62,692 bases of DNA from an uncultured Angelakisella sp. (lineage in GTDB: Bacteria; Bacillota; Clostridia; Oscillospirales; Ruminococcaceae): contig CAJUFR010000007.1 of the NCBI GenBank assembly GCA_910585525.1, positions 1 to 62,692 of the forward strand, written 5' to 3'. The position numbers and the translations under genes are program-made. Below are positions 18,429 through 26,542 of this stretch, piece by piece. The notes below the pieces were generated by a model that was not told where the DNA came from, made no database searches, and saw only the letters and a list, made by a program, of their open reading frames with translations. Every line of letters begins with the position of its first letter. The first letter of the stretch is position 1.

Positions 18429-18803
18429 TTGAAACTCATCGAGACAGGCAAGGCGCCTGCGGCCATCGGCCCCTATTCCCAGGGGTGGGTGGCGGCGGGG
18501 CTGGTGTTCACCTCCGGGCAGATCCCCATCGACCCGGCCACCGGCGCCGCCCCGGAGGGCATCACCGCCCAGGCGGAGCAAAGCTGCAAAAACGTCCAGG
18601 CGGTGCTGGAGGCCGGTGGCAGCAGCCTGGGGAAGGTGGTCAAGACCACCTGCTTCCTGGCGGACATGGGGGACTTCGGGGCGTTTAACGAGGTCTACGC
18701 CCGGTACTTCACCGGCAAGCCCGCCCGCAGCTGCGTGGCGGTGCGGGAACTGCCCAAGGGTCTCCTCTGCGAGATCGAGGCCATCGCCGAGTTGGACCGG
18801 TAA
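18429..18803 (+). CDS. ridA: RidA family enamine/imine deaminase
   Basis: A 124 aa Rid-family protein. It hydrolyses reactive enamine/imine intermediates released by PLP enzymes. Family residues are present: IGPYSQ near the N-terminus, TSGQIP, the catalytic arginine in KPARSCVAVRELPKG (about residue 100), and the closing CEIEAIA glutamate. TTG 18429 is chosen because AAAGGAGG ends six bases upstream and it yields the standard RidA N-terminus. An open frame extends upstream but lacks RidA similarity. First gene of an operon with the PLP aminotransferase, whose intermediates it may clear. Confidence 0.93.
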   Translation: MKLIETGKAPAAIGPYSQGWVAAGLVFTSGQIPIDPATGAAPEGITAQAEQSCKNVQAVLEAGGSSLGKVVKTTCFLADMGDFGAFNEVYARYFTGKPARSCVAVRELPKGLLCEIEAIAELDR

Positions 18804-18816
18804 GGGAGGGGAAAGA

Positions 18817-20001
18817 ATGGTAGACTTTACCAACAAAAGCATCGACTTCCAGGTGCTGCGCCAGCGGGCCTTCAATCTCCGCTGGGCGGAGGTGCCGGAG
18901 GGGGTCATTCCCCTGACGGCTGCGGATTCCGACTTCCACCCCGCCCCGGAGATCGCCGAGGCCATGATCCAGTACATCCAGGGGGGCTACTTCTCCTACA
19001 CCCCCAAGCGGGGCTTCCCGGAGTTCAAGGAGGCCATCGCCAAGGCGCTGTGGGAACGCAAGCAGGAGAAGGTGGACCCGGAATTGATCCTCCCCATCGA
19101 CAGCGCCGCCCGCGGGATGGACGCCATCGCCAAGGCGGTGCTGGAGCCCGGGGACGAGGCCATCGTGTTCGACCCGGTGGATTTCCTCTTCAAGACCTCC
19201 ATGGAGGCGGCGGGGGCCAAGATCGTCCTTTTCCCCATGAAGCTGCGGGAGGACGGCACCATCGACTTCAGCGACCTGGAACAGTACATCACCCCAAAGA
19301 CCAAGATGCTGGGCCTCTGCAACCCCCACAACCCCCTGGGCAAGGTGTACCCCCTGGCCGACCTGGACCACATCCTGGCCCTGTCGGAAAAGCACGGCTT
19401 TTACATCATGAACGACGAGATATGGTCCGATATCGTCTACCCCGACGCCAAATTCAACAGCATCCTCAACCTGGGGAACGACCGGAACCGCCGCACCCTG
19501 TCGGTGTTCGGCTTCTCCAAGAGTTTCGGCATCGCCGGGCTCCGGGCCGGCTGCGTCTACGCCCAGGACCGGGAACTGTTCGAAAAGGTGGTGGAGGCCT
19601 CCCAGGTGGAGAGCACCATCGGCGGCATCTCCGCCCTTTCCCAGGTGGCGGGACAAGCCTGCGTGGGAAAGTGCTACTACTGGGTGGACCAGTTCGTGGA
19701 CCACATCACCGGCAACCGGGATTACGCCCTGGAGCGGCTGGGCGCCATGCCGGGGGTCAGCTGCTACAAGCCCCAGGCCACCTTTGTCCTTTTCCCCGAC
19801 ATCAGCGGGGTGGGGATGGAGGCGGAGGAACTGGTGGGCTACCTGCTGCGGGAGCACAAACTCTCCATCGTCCCTGGCGGCGCTAAGTTCTTCGGCCCCG
19901 GCTCGGCGGGGCATGTGCGCATCTGCCTGGCCACCAGCCGGGAACTGCTGGCCCAGGGCCTGGACCGGATGGAAGCCGGCATCCGCGCCATCAAAAAATA
20001 A
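18817..20001 (+). CDS. PLP-dependent aminotransferase, MalY/PatB-like
   Basis: A 394 aa fold-type I PLP enzyme. It shows LTAADSDFHPAPEI near the N-terminus, NPHNPLGKVY (about 170), NDEIWSDIVY (about 200) and the PLP lysine in FGFSKSFGIAGLRAG (about 235), with the carboxylate-binding arginine near the C-terminus (GHVRICLA). Relatives include MalY/PatB C-S lyases and amino acid aminotransferases; I cannot decide between the two. It starts 13 bases after ridA behind gggaggggaa. The transporter follows, so the operon probably imports and degrades an amino acid or related amine. Confidence 0.85.
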   Translation: MVDFTNKSIDFQVLRQRAFNLRWAEVPEGVIPLTAADSDFHPAPEIAEAMIQYIQGGYFSYTPKRGFPEFKEAIAKALWERKQEKVDPELILPIDSAARGMDAIAKAVLEPGDEAIVFDPVDFLFKTSMEAAGAKIVLFPMKLREDGTIDFSDLEQYITPKTKMLGLCNPHNPLGKVYPLADLDHILALSEKHGFYIMNDEIWSDIVYPDAKFNSILNLGNDRNRRTLSVFGFSKSFGIAGLRAGCVYAQDRELFEKVVEASQVESTIGGISALSQVAGQACVGKCYYWVDQFVDHITGNRDYALERLGAMPGVSCYKPQATFVLFPDISGVGMEAEELVGYLLREHKLSIVPGGAKFFGPGSAGHVRICLATSRELLAQGLDRMEAGIRAIKK

Positions 20002-20041
20002 CGTGGCTGAAAAAGTGAAGTGTAACGTGAGGTAAGGAAGT

Positions 20042-21424
20042 ATGACTGTATTTATCATCATCGGGCTCTATTTCGTGGGCCTGCTGCTCATCGGATACCT
20101 CAGCTCCAAAAAGAACAAGAACTCGGAGGACTTCTTTGTGGCGGGGCGCAGCCTCAACAAGTGGACGGCGGCCAACACCATGGCGGCCACCGCCATCGGC
20201 TCCGGCACCACCATCGGCGTCTGCACCATGGCCTACGAGGCCGGCATCTCCGCCGGATGGATCCTCATCGGTTACTCCCTGGGCTTTGTCCTCATCGCCC
20301 TGCTCATCGGCAAAAAGATCTACCGCCTGGACGCCCTCACCCTCACCGACGTGGTGGGCAGCCATTACAACGAGACGGTTCGCAACCTCACCACCCTTCT
20401 GGTGCTCATCTCCTACGTGGGCATCGCCTGCGCCCAGTTCGTGGCCCTGGGGAACATCATGATGGTGCTGCTGGGGCTGTCCTACAAGACCTCGGTGATC
20501 GTCTGCGGCATCGTGGTCATCATCTACACCACCATGGGGGGCCTTTCCGCCCTTTCCCTCACCGATTCCTACCAGCTGATCATCAACCTCATCGGCGTCA
20601 TGGTGCTGCTGCCCCTGATGGGCTTTGGCTCCACCCACGGCTTCACCGATATCGTGGCGGCGCTGCCCTCCTCCTTCTTCAGCATGGGCTCCTACGGCGT
20701 CGCGGCCACCCTGGGCTTCTTCTCCTGGATCATTCCCCAAGCCTTCCTGTCCCAGGAACTGTGGGTCCGCATCTTCGCCTGCAAGGATGAGAAGCTGGCG
20801 GTACAGTCCACCCTCATCGCCTCGGTGGGCATCTACCTGCCCTATGCCGTCAGCGTCGTCTCGGTGGGTCTTATCGCCGCCACCCTCATCCCCGGGCTGG
20901 TGGGGGACGCCGTCCTTCCCACCCTGATCTCCCGGTTGGGCAACCCGGTGATCCAGGGCATCCTGCTGGCCGGCCTTATCGCCGCCGTCATGTCCTGCGC
21001 CGATTCGGTGCTGCTGGTCTCCTCCTCCAACCTGATCCACGACCTGTGGTGCCGGGCCCTGGGGCACAAGATCGCCCCGGAGAACGAGTTAAAGGCCAGC
21101 CGCCTGGGCGTGGTCATCATCGGCGTCCTGGGCCTGGTGTTGGCGCTGTTCGCCCAGAACATCATCTCGGTGATGCAGCTGATGGCCACCCCCTTCGTGG
21201 GCTCCATCTTCCCCATCGTGTTGGCCATGTTCTTCTGGAAGAAGGTAACCAACAAGGGGGCTGTCATCACCATCCTGGCCGCCCTGGTGATGTTTGTCAT
21301 CACCGGCATCATGAAGGTGGATATCCTGGGCCAGGACCCCAGCTTCGTCACCGTGGTGGTCTGCACCGTGGTCCTGATCATCAGCAGCCTGCTGACCCAG
21401 GACAAGACAAAGAAGGAGGCGTAA
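20042..21424 (+). CDS. Sodium:solute symporter (SSS family)
   Basis: A 460 aa membrane transporter with about 13 hydrophobic segments. SSS signatures include the N-terminal SSKKNKNSEDFFVAGRSLNKW, the GSGTTIGV stretch and the central GGLSALSLTDSYQLIINLIG. These carriers import amino acids, sugars or carboxylates with Na+. The substrate is not predictable from sequence; the operon context (ridA, PLP aminotransferase, DauR-type regulator) suggests an amino acid. The start has gaggtaagga upstream. A 31 aa membrane peptide follows three bases after its stop. Confidence 0.92.
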   Translation: MTVFIIIGLYFVGLLLIGYLSSKKNKNSEDFFVAGRSLNKWTAANTMAATAIGSGTTIGVCTMAYEAGISAGWILIGYSLGFVLIALLIGKKIYRLDALTLTDVVGSHYNETVRNLTTLLVLISYVGIACAQFVALGNIMMVLLGLSYKTSVIVCGIVVIIYTTMGGLSALSLTDSYQLIINLIGVMVLLPLMGFGSTHGFTDIVAALPSSFFSMGSYGVAATLGFFSWIIPQAFLSQELWVRIFACKDEKLAVQSTLIASVGIYLPYAVSVVSVGLIAATLIPGLVGDAVLPTLISRLGNPVIQGILLAGLIAAVMSCADSVLLVSSSNLIHDLWCRALGHKIAPENELKASRLGVVIIGVLGLVLALFAQNIISVMQLMATPFVGSIFPIVLAMFFWKKVTNKGAVITILAALVMFVITGIMKVDILGQDPSFVTVVVCTVVLIISSLLTQDKTKKEA

Positions 21425-21427
21425 ACT

Positions 21428-21523
21428 ATGGATCTTCCCGCTATCATCATCGTTGTCATGGGTATCGCGGTCTCCGGCTTCGTCACCATCAACTTTATTT
21501 TGGAGACCTTCGTCAAAAAATAA
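21428..21523 (+). CDS. 31 aa single-span membrane peptide linked to the symporter
   Basis: A short open frame begins ATG GAT CTT three bases after the symporter stop and encodes 31 residues: a hydrophobic segment (PAIIIVVMGIAVSGFVTINF) ending LETFVKK. The symporter's 3' end (aaggaggcg) supplies a good ribosome-binding site. Small accessory subunits are known for some SSS transporters, e.g. corynebacterial MetS. I infer a comparable role. A terminator follows. Confidence 0.65.
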   Translation: MDLPAIIIVVMGIAVSGFVTINFILETFVKK

Positions 21524-21544
21524 GCCATACCCTTTCCTCTCATA

Positions 21545-21581
21545 AAGGAGCCCCCCGGCCCAAAAGACCGGGGGGCTCCTT
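21545..21581. terminator. Hairpin terminator between convergent operons
   Basis: A perfect 14 bp stem (AAGGAGCCCCCCGG and its complement, arms 21545-21558 and 21568-21581) between the end of the rightward ridA operon and the end of the leftward DHHW gene. T-rich flanks are weak, so it probably works as a shared GC-rich barrier. Confidence 0.75.
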
Positions 21582-21594
21582 GCGTGTGCTTTTG

Positions 21595-22716
21595 TCACGA
21601 TCCCTCTTTCCCCAGTTCCGCCGCCTTGGCGGGGTGCTCGGTGTTCAGGTAGGTGTCCAGGGAGTAGGCGAACAACACCTGGCTGTAATCGTCGGGGTCA
21701 AAGGCGGCGATCTCGCTGGCGGTGAGGAGGGAGAGGTCCAGGAAGGTGATATGCTGGTAATGCCCCGCCAGGAAGGGAAGGTAGGCGAAGGCGGTGCGGT
21801 CCCCCAGCACCAGCAGCGAACTGCTGCGCGCCCCCTGGGTCTCGATCTCCACCCGGGGGGCGTAGCCCCCCAGCAGGATATCGGTGCCCCGGCCGGTGGC
21901 GGCGGCCTCCCGGGGGTAGAGGGTGCCGTAGCTGCGCTGGGAAAACCGCTCCCAGTGGAGCACCCGGCTGGCGTGGCCCCCGGTGACATCCCGGTAGGTG
22001 ACGATGACGTCGGGGCGGACCCCGCCGTACCCCCACCGGGCGTAGAGGTCCCCGTAGTAGTCGTGGACGTCGTAGCTGACGGCGAACTGCTGGAGGGGCT
22101 TGGCGGTGAACCCCAGCCGGGGGGCCAGCGCTTGGTAGAGGGCGTACCCCCCCAGGGGGGCCAGGTTGTCCTCGGTGCGGTAGTAGAGGTAGCTGCTGTC
22201 CGAGTAGAGGAGGGCGTTGTAGGCGTCCACCGTGACGGCGCTGCCGTAGAACTGCTTGTAGGTGCTCTCGATATAGCTGCGCTGCTGGTACAGGGGAACG
22301 TAGCTGGGCAGCTTGTCCTGGTAGATGGCGCAGGCGGTGGGGATCAGCATCAGGTAGGCAGGGGAGGAGGCGTCCTTGATGGCGGCCAGTATCTGCCGGG
22401 TGTTGGCCCGGTGGATGGTGGTGTCACTGGTGACCACCAGGTCGGGGACCAGGCCGTCCTCCACCAGGAAGATGCCGTCCTGCTGGACAGCCCCGCCCAC
22501 CATCCGCAGCCGCAGGGCGGTCCCCCGCAGTTCCTCCCGGAAGGGGAGGTTCTGGCACAAAAAGTCCTCCAGCGCCTCGGCCAGGATGGTGGGGTGGTCC
22601 CACCCCTGGCGCGCCACGCTCCAGGCTCCGGCGGGGTCCCCCGCCACCGAGGCGATCAGCAGCCCCGCCATGACGGCGATGAAGCCCAGGGGCAGCAGGC
22701 GTTTTTTGCTCTTCAA
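21595..22716 (-). CDS. DHHW/AlgX-like exported protein, MBOAT partner
   Basis: A 373 aa protein with an N-terminal membrane anchor (LLPLGFIAVMAGLLIASVAG). The region LPFREELRG ... DGIFLVEDGLV and the later LYYRTEDNLAPLGGYALYQAL match DHHW-family proteins found beside MBOAT acyltransferases. In those the loop reads DHHW; here the equivalent is EDNLAP, so the aspartate-histidine pair is missing. It starts with TTG at 22716 behind AAAGGAGG and lies 31 bases after the MBOAT gene. The pair should acylate a surface polymer, but its activity is in doubt. Confidence 0.7.
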   Translation of the reverse strand: MKSKKRLLPLGFIAVMAGLLIASVAGDPAGAWSVARQGWDHPTILAEALEDFLCQNLPFREELRGTALRLRMVGGAVQQDGIFLVEDGLVPDLVVTSDTTIHRANTRQILAAIKDASSPAYLMLIPTACAIYQDKLPSYVPLYQQRSYIESTYKQFYGSAVTVDAYNALLYSDSSYLYYRTEDNLAPLGGYALYQALAPRLGFTAKPLQQFAVSYDVHDYYGDLYARWGYGGVRPDVIVTYRDVTGGHASRVLHWERFSQRSYGTLYPREAAATGRGTDILLGGYAPRVEIETQGARSSSLLVLGDRTAFAYLPFLAGHYQHITFLDLSLLTASEIAAFDPDDYSQVLFAYSLDTYLNTEHPAKAAELGKEGS

Positions 22717-22747
22717 CAGCGGGACCTCCTTTCTTGGACGATCGGCT

Positions 22748-24118
22748 TCAACTGACCATAAACGCCAGGGAGAGCCCCAGCAGCAGGATGTTGGTGAGGA
22801 AGCTGCCCATCTCGGTGAGACGGGGGAAGCGCAGCCTCAGCCGCCGGGCGTTGCGGTAGACCAGGCTGGTGCAGAGGAGGGCGCAGGCGGCCAGCAGCAA
22901 CCAGTTTTGCGCCAGCAGGTAGAGGCTCTGGTCGTTCCAGGCCAGGGCGTAGGTGGTGTTGCCCCCCAGCTTCCGCAGAAGGTCCACGGTGCGCAGCCCG
23001 AACATGGTCTGGAGGTAGAACACCCCCTGGGAGATGGAAAGGCTGGCGTACCAGGCGAAGGAGACCACGATGACCACCAGGGTGTAGAGCCGCCGGAGAA
23101 GGGCGGGCAGCCGGTCGAACACCCGCTCCCCCCACAGTGTCTCCATCACGATGAACACCCCCAGGGAGGCCCCCCACACCAGGTAGTTGAGCCGCACCCC
23201 GTACCACAGCCCCATCAGCATGGTGATGAGCATGATGTTGAGGGTGGTGGGGAAGGGGCCGTTGTCCTCCGCCCCCAGGGCGCCGTAGACATACTTGCGG
23301 ACGAAGCGGTTGGCGGAGATGTTGAAGCGGGAGAAGAAGTCGGTGACCGATTCCGACTGGAGGGGGTAGTGGAAGTTCTCCGGCAGGTCCAGGCCGAAGA
23401 TGCCCCCGATGCCCCGGGCCATATCGCTGAAGCCGGAGAGGGTGTAGTAGATCTGGAAGATGACGCAGATGATGAGCATCCACACCGACAGCACTGTTTT
23501 GTCCAGGTAGGGGATGTCCCGAAGCTGCTGGGTCAGGATGGTGAGGCTGTCCGCCAGGATCACCTTCTTGGCCAGGCCGTGGAGGAGGAACACCACCCCT
23601 TCCCCCATCCGGGTGAGGGAGGGGCGGAACTGCCGCAGCTGGCGGGAAAAGTCGTTGTACCCCAGGATGGGGCCCACGTACAGCTTGCCGAAGAAGCAGC
23701 AGAAAAGGCCGTATTCGTAGGGGCTCATCACCAGGTCGGCCTCCCCGTTGTAAAGGTCCACCAGGTACCCCAGGCTGGTGAAGGCGTAGACCACCACCCC
23801 GATGGGCATCTCGGTGCCCCGCAGCTGGCTGAGGGAGGAGAGCACCACAAAAAGGAAGATGTTCTTGGCCGCCGCCAGCAGCAGCAGGGAGCGGGCCCGC
23901 TTGTCCCCCTTGCCCCAGAGGAAGAGGGGCCGGGCCAGCAGGTAGTCCGCCCCCACCGACCCCAGCATGATGGCCAGCCCCACCGGGGAGATGGAGCCGT
24001 AAAAGTAGAGGGAGGCCACGAACAGCACGAATACCCGGTAATGGGGCCGCGCGGCGTAGTAGACCGCCGCCGTGACAGGCAGGAACACCAGCAGAAAGGA
24101 AAGGCTGTAGATATGCAA
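22748..24118 (-). CDS. MBOAT family O-acyltransferase, divergent
   Basis: A 456 aa polytopic membrane protein of the AlgI/DltB-like MBOAT class, which transfers acyl groups to extracellular polymers. The family frame is clear (LPENFHYPLQSESVTDFF, then GLWYGVRLNYLVWG). Yet the histidines expected in WHIS, WHG and YHG are replaced (FNIS, WYG, SLG). The catalytic histidine is therefore not where the family has it. It starts at TTG 24118 with GGAAGGAGG upstream. It forms a leftward pair with the DHHW-like gene, which has also lost its histidines. Confidence 0.8.
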   Translation of the reverse strand: MHIYSLSFLLVFLPVTAAVYYAARPHYRVFVLFVASLYFYGSISPVGLAIMLGSVGADYLLARPLFLWGKGDKRARSLLLLAAAKNIFLFVVLSSLSQLRGTEMPIGVVVYAFTSLGYLVDLYNGEADLVMSPYEYGLFCCFFGKLYVGPILGYNDFSRQLRQFRPSLTRMGEGVVFLLHGLAKKVILADSLTILTQQLRDIPYLDKTVLSVWMLIICVIFQIYYTLSGFSDMARGIGGIFGLDLPENFHYPLQSESVTDFFSRFNISANRFVRKYVYGALGAEDNGPFPTTLNIMLITMLMGLWYGVRLNYLVWGASLGVFIVMETLWGERVFDRLPALLRRLYTLVVIVVSFAWYASLSISQGVFYLQTMFGLRTVDLLRKLGGNTTYALAWNDQSLYLLAQNWLLLAACALLCTSLVYRNARRLRLRFPRLTEMGSFLTNILLLGLSLAFMVS

Positions 24119-24211
24119 GCGGCGGCACCTCCTTCCGGCAGCAAATTTGCAGAGATTATCAGCGATCTTGTCAGCTGTTCAGTAAAATCCGTATCTTTTC
24201 TTCCCTGTGAG

Positions 24212-24682
24212 TTACCGCACCGGGAACCGTGCCGCCATCTCCCGGAAGCGATGGATCATCAGCAGGAAATCCTCCTCGGTGAGGATGGCGGAGACCCAGA
24301 ATCGCTCCCAGTCGTTTTCCTCCAGCCGCTCCTGGAGTTCCACAAAATCCGGGTCGTCCTCCTCGGCGGTGAGGGCTATCCCCAGGTTCACCAGCACGCC
24401 CCCCAGGCAGCGGTGGGTGTGCAGCCGCATGTAGGGCTCGATGAACTGGGCCTCGCTCTCCACCGTCAGCCCCTTGGCCACGTTCTCCAGCCCCCGCACC
24501 AGGTCGGCCAGCTCGTGGCTGGTCATGCAGGGGTCGTCGAAGGAGTAGGTGAGGATGCCCTCGGTAAGGCGGATGTGCACCATCAGCCAGTTGTTGTCGT
24601 AGATGGTCCGCAGCGGGTCGTAGGGGAATTGGTAGCCGGTGACATTCACCTGGATCGCCCGGTCCTCACAAAACAGTTTCAT
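24212..24682 (-). CDS. WapI-family immunity-like protein
   Basis: A 156 aa soluble protein. MKLFCEDRAIQVNVTGYQFP followed by NNWLMVHIRLTEG and DPCMTSHELADLVRGL resembles the WapI immunity family, whose founding member neutralises the tRNase toxin of WapA. No toxin gene is near, so this is either an orphan immunity gene or a domesticated relative. It is the last gene of the leftward comEC-holA-rnmV cluster. Confidence 0.5.
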   Translation of the reverse strand: MKLFCEDRAIQVNVTGYQFPYDPLRTIYDNNWLMVHIRLTEGILTYSFDDPCMTSHELADLVRGLENVAKGLTVESEAQFIEPYMRLHTHRCLGGVLVNLGIALTAEEDDPDFVELQERLEENDWERFWVSAILTEEDFLLMIHRFREMAARFPVR

Positions 24683-24712
24683 CGGTATCTCATCCTTTTG
24701 GTCCTGTCACTG

Positions 24713-24883
24713 TCAAAGGACCGTGTATTCCAAGTTATCGTAGAGCAGCCGGGTCCCCTCCCCGATGCCGTCGGGGAGGAGCGCCAGCGCCACCGGCAGT
24801 TCCACCGGCTGGGGGCAGCTTTCCGGTACCAGTATAGCATAATCCCCTTCGATCTTTGTAACGAAATAGTGAATGGGTTCCAT
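24713..24883 (-). CDS. Small DUF3006-like protein
   Basis: A 56 aa protein starting MEPIHYFVTKIEGDYAILVP and ending LPDGIGEGTRLLYDNLEYTVL. The pattern (short beta-rich chain, A-I-L-V-P, then LP-G--EG--L) is that of DUF3006 proteins. ATG 24883 is preceded by an AGGAGG site. It lies between rnmV and the WapI-like gene. Function unknown. Confidence 0.6.
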   Translation of the reverse strand: MEPIHYFVTKIEGDYAILVPESCPQPVELPVALALLPDGIGEGTRLLYDNLEYTVL

Positions 24884-24893
24884 TTCCTTCCTC

Positions 24894-25499
24894 CTATCCT
24901 TCCTCTTCCTCCCGCAGGCGGGCGGTAAGGGCTGCCAGTTCCTCCAGGGTCACCAGGCGGGCGAGGACCCCCGGCAGGGCGTTGGCGCCGATGCCCTCCG
25001 GCAGGTCCAGCCGCCGCAGCAGCCGCCGGCGCAGGGCCGCGCTCCCCTCCCCGCCGGAAAGCCCCAGGGCGTACAGGTCCCCTTTGGTGATGGGGGACCG
25101 CTCCGGGGGCTGGCTGTCCGCCAGCGCCCCGGCCTTTTCCAGCGCCTCCCGGAGCACCTCCGCATCCATCCCCTCCACCCCCAGGGTGCCCTCGGCGGAG
25201 GGGCGGGCCTTGCGCCGTTCCTTGCCCGGCACCTGGGGGATGTAGACGTGGATGAGTTTTTCCGGCGGCACCGCCCCGGCGATGTGCCCCCGGATGCGGA
25301 AGCCCGCCCGGTCGGAGTCGGTGAGCACCACCACCTTGTCCGCCTGGGCCAGCCGCCGGATCAGGGCCAGCTTCTTCTTGTCCGAAAAAAGCCGGAAGCC
25401 GTCGGTCTGGATGATATCCCCGGACAGGAAGGAGCAGAGCCGGGCCTTGTCGTACCGCCCCTCCACGATGACAGGGTAGCGTACCCGCAGCTTTTCCAT
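24894..25499 (-). CDS. rnmV: Ribonuclease M5-like TOPRIM protein
   Basis: A 201 aa protein. The TOPRIM motif is complete: VIVEGRYDK near the N-terminus and VVLTDSDRAGFRIRGHI (about residues 56-72). The C-terminal DUF4093-type region follows. RNase M5 matures 5S rRNA in Firmicutes; clostridial homologues with DUF4093 are usually so annotated. Its ATG overlaps the last base of holA. A specialised primase-like role cannot be excluded. Confidence 0.85.
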   Translation of the reverse strand: MEKLRVRYPVIVEGRYDKARLCSFLSGDIIQTDGFRLFSDKKKLALIRRLAQADKVVVLTDSDRAGFRIRGHIAGAVPPEKLIHVYIPQVPGKERRKARPSAEGTLGVEGMDAEVLREALEKAGALADSQPPERSPITKGDLYALGLSGGEGSAALRRRLLRRLDLPEGIGANALPGVLARLVTLEELAALTARLREEEEG

Positions 25500-26542
25500 C
25501 AGCCCGCCTCCATCCGGCGGAAGATATCCGCCACCAGCGTCTCCAGCACCACCCGGGGATCGATGCCGCTGGCCTTCATCCGGCCGTCGGCCCGGGCCAG
25601 CAGTTCCAGGATGTCCTCCAGCATGGGGAGGGAGAACCGGCGCTGGTTCTGGACCCCCTTGTCGTACCGGTAGCCGCTGCCGCCGTAGCCGTAGGCTTTT
25701 TTGGCCTCGGCGTCGGGGATGCCCTGCTTCCGGGCCACGGCGGCCCGGTACATGTCCACAAAGGCCATGGAAAGGATGGTGAGGATGGTCACCGGGCTCT
25801 CCCGCTGGAAGATCAGGTCGTTGATGGTAGCCATGGCGGCGGTGTAGTCCCGGGCGATCATCCGGTCGGACAGGTCGAAAACACGGGCCTCGGTGACCGG
25901 GGCCACCAGCCGGCGGATGTCCTCCGCCGTGATGCCGTCGGGGGAGTGGGCGGCCAGCTTCTGGGTCTCCACCAGCATCCGCTGGCTGTCCCGGCCGCAG
26001 TAGCTTGCCAGCAGCAGCCCCTCCTCCCGCCCCAGGGAACTGCCCAGCCGGGCGGCCTCGGCGGCGGCCAGCTGGGCGGCGGCCGAGGCGGTGGGCCGCT
26101 GGAAGCAGCAGGCCCCCCCGTGCCTGTCGCAGAGGGCGTGGACCTTTGCCCCCTTGCTCCCCTTCTTCTTCAGGTCCGGCAGGGCGCTTCGCATGGTGAT
26201 GACCAGCAGCGTCTCCTCCGGCAGTTCCTCCGCCAGCTGCTGCAGCTTTGCCATGTCCCCGGCGGAAAGGAGGTCGGCGTTAAGGTCGTCCACCAGGGCG
26301 AACCGCCGGGGCGCCATCACCGGCAGCGCCAGGGCGGAATCCCCCAGGGCGTCCAGGTCGATGGGGGCCTTGCCGTCGCACCGGTAGCTGTTGAAGTCCG
26401 GGAAGGCGGTGACCACCGCCTTCTCCAGCCGTCGCTGGTACTTCTGCACCGCCGGGCCGTCCTCCCCCCACAGCAGCAGCAGGCGGGGGAAGCTCCCGTC
26501 CCGGAGCATCCCGTCCAGCTGCTTTGACCCTGCCAGGATCAT
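25499..26542 (-). CDS. holA: DNA polymerase III subunit delta (clamp loader)
   Basis: A 347 aa clamp-loader subunit. FPRLLLLWGEDGPAVQKYQRRL near the N-terminus, the central SYCGRDSQRMLVETQKLA (about 195-212) and ITAEDIRRLVAPVTEARVFDLSD match the HolA layout, as does the C-terminal helical domain. As expected for delta, no functional Walker A is present. The gene overlaps the end of comEC by 4 bases, an arrangement common in Firmicutes. Confidence 0.92.
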   Translation of the reverse strand: MILAGSKQLDGMLRDGSFPRLLLLWGEDGPAVQKYQRRLEKAVVTAFPDFNSYRCDGKAPIDLDALGDSALALPVMAPRRFALVDDLNADLLSAGDMAKLQQLAEELPEETLLVITMRSALPDLKKKGSKGAKVHALCDRHGGACCFQRPTASAAAQLAAAEAARLGSSLGREEGLLLASYCGRDSQRMLVETQKLAAHSPDGITAEDIRRLVAPVTEARVFDLSDRMIARDYTAAMATINDLIFQRESPVTILTILSMAFVDMYRAAVARKQGIPDAEAKKAYGYGGSGYRYDKGVQNQRRFSLPMLEDILELLARADGRMKASGIDPRVVLETLVADIFRRMEAG

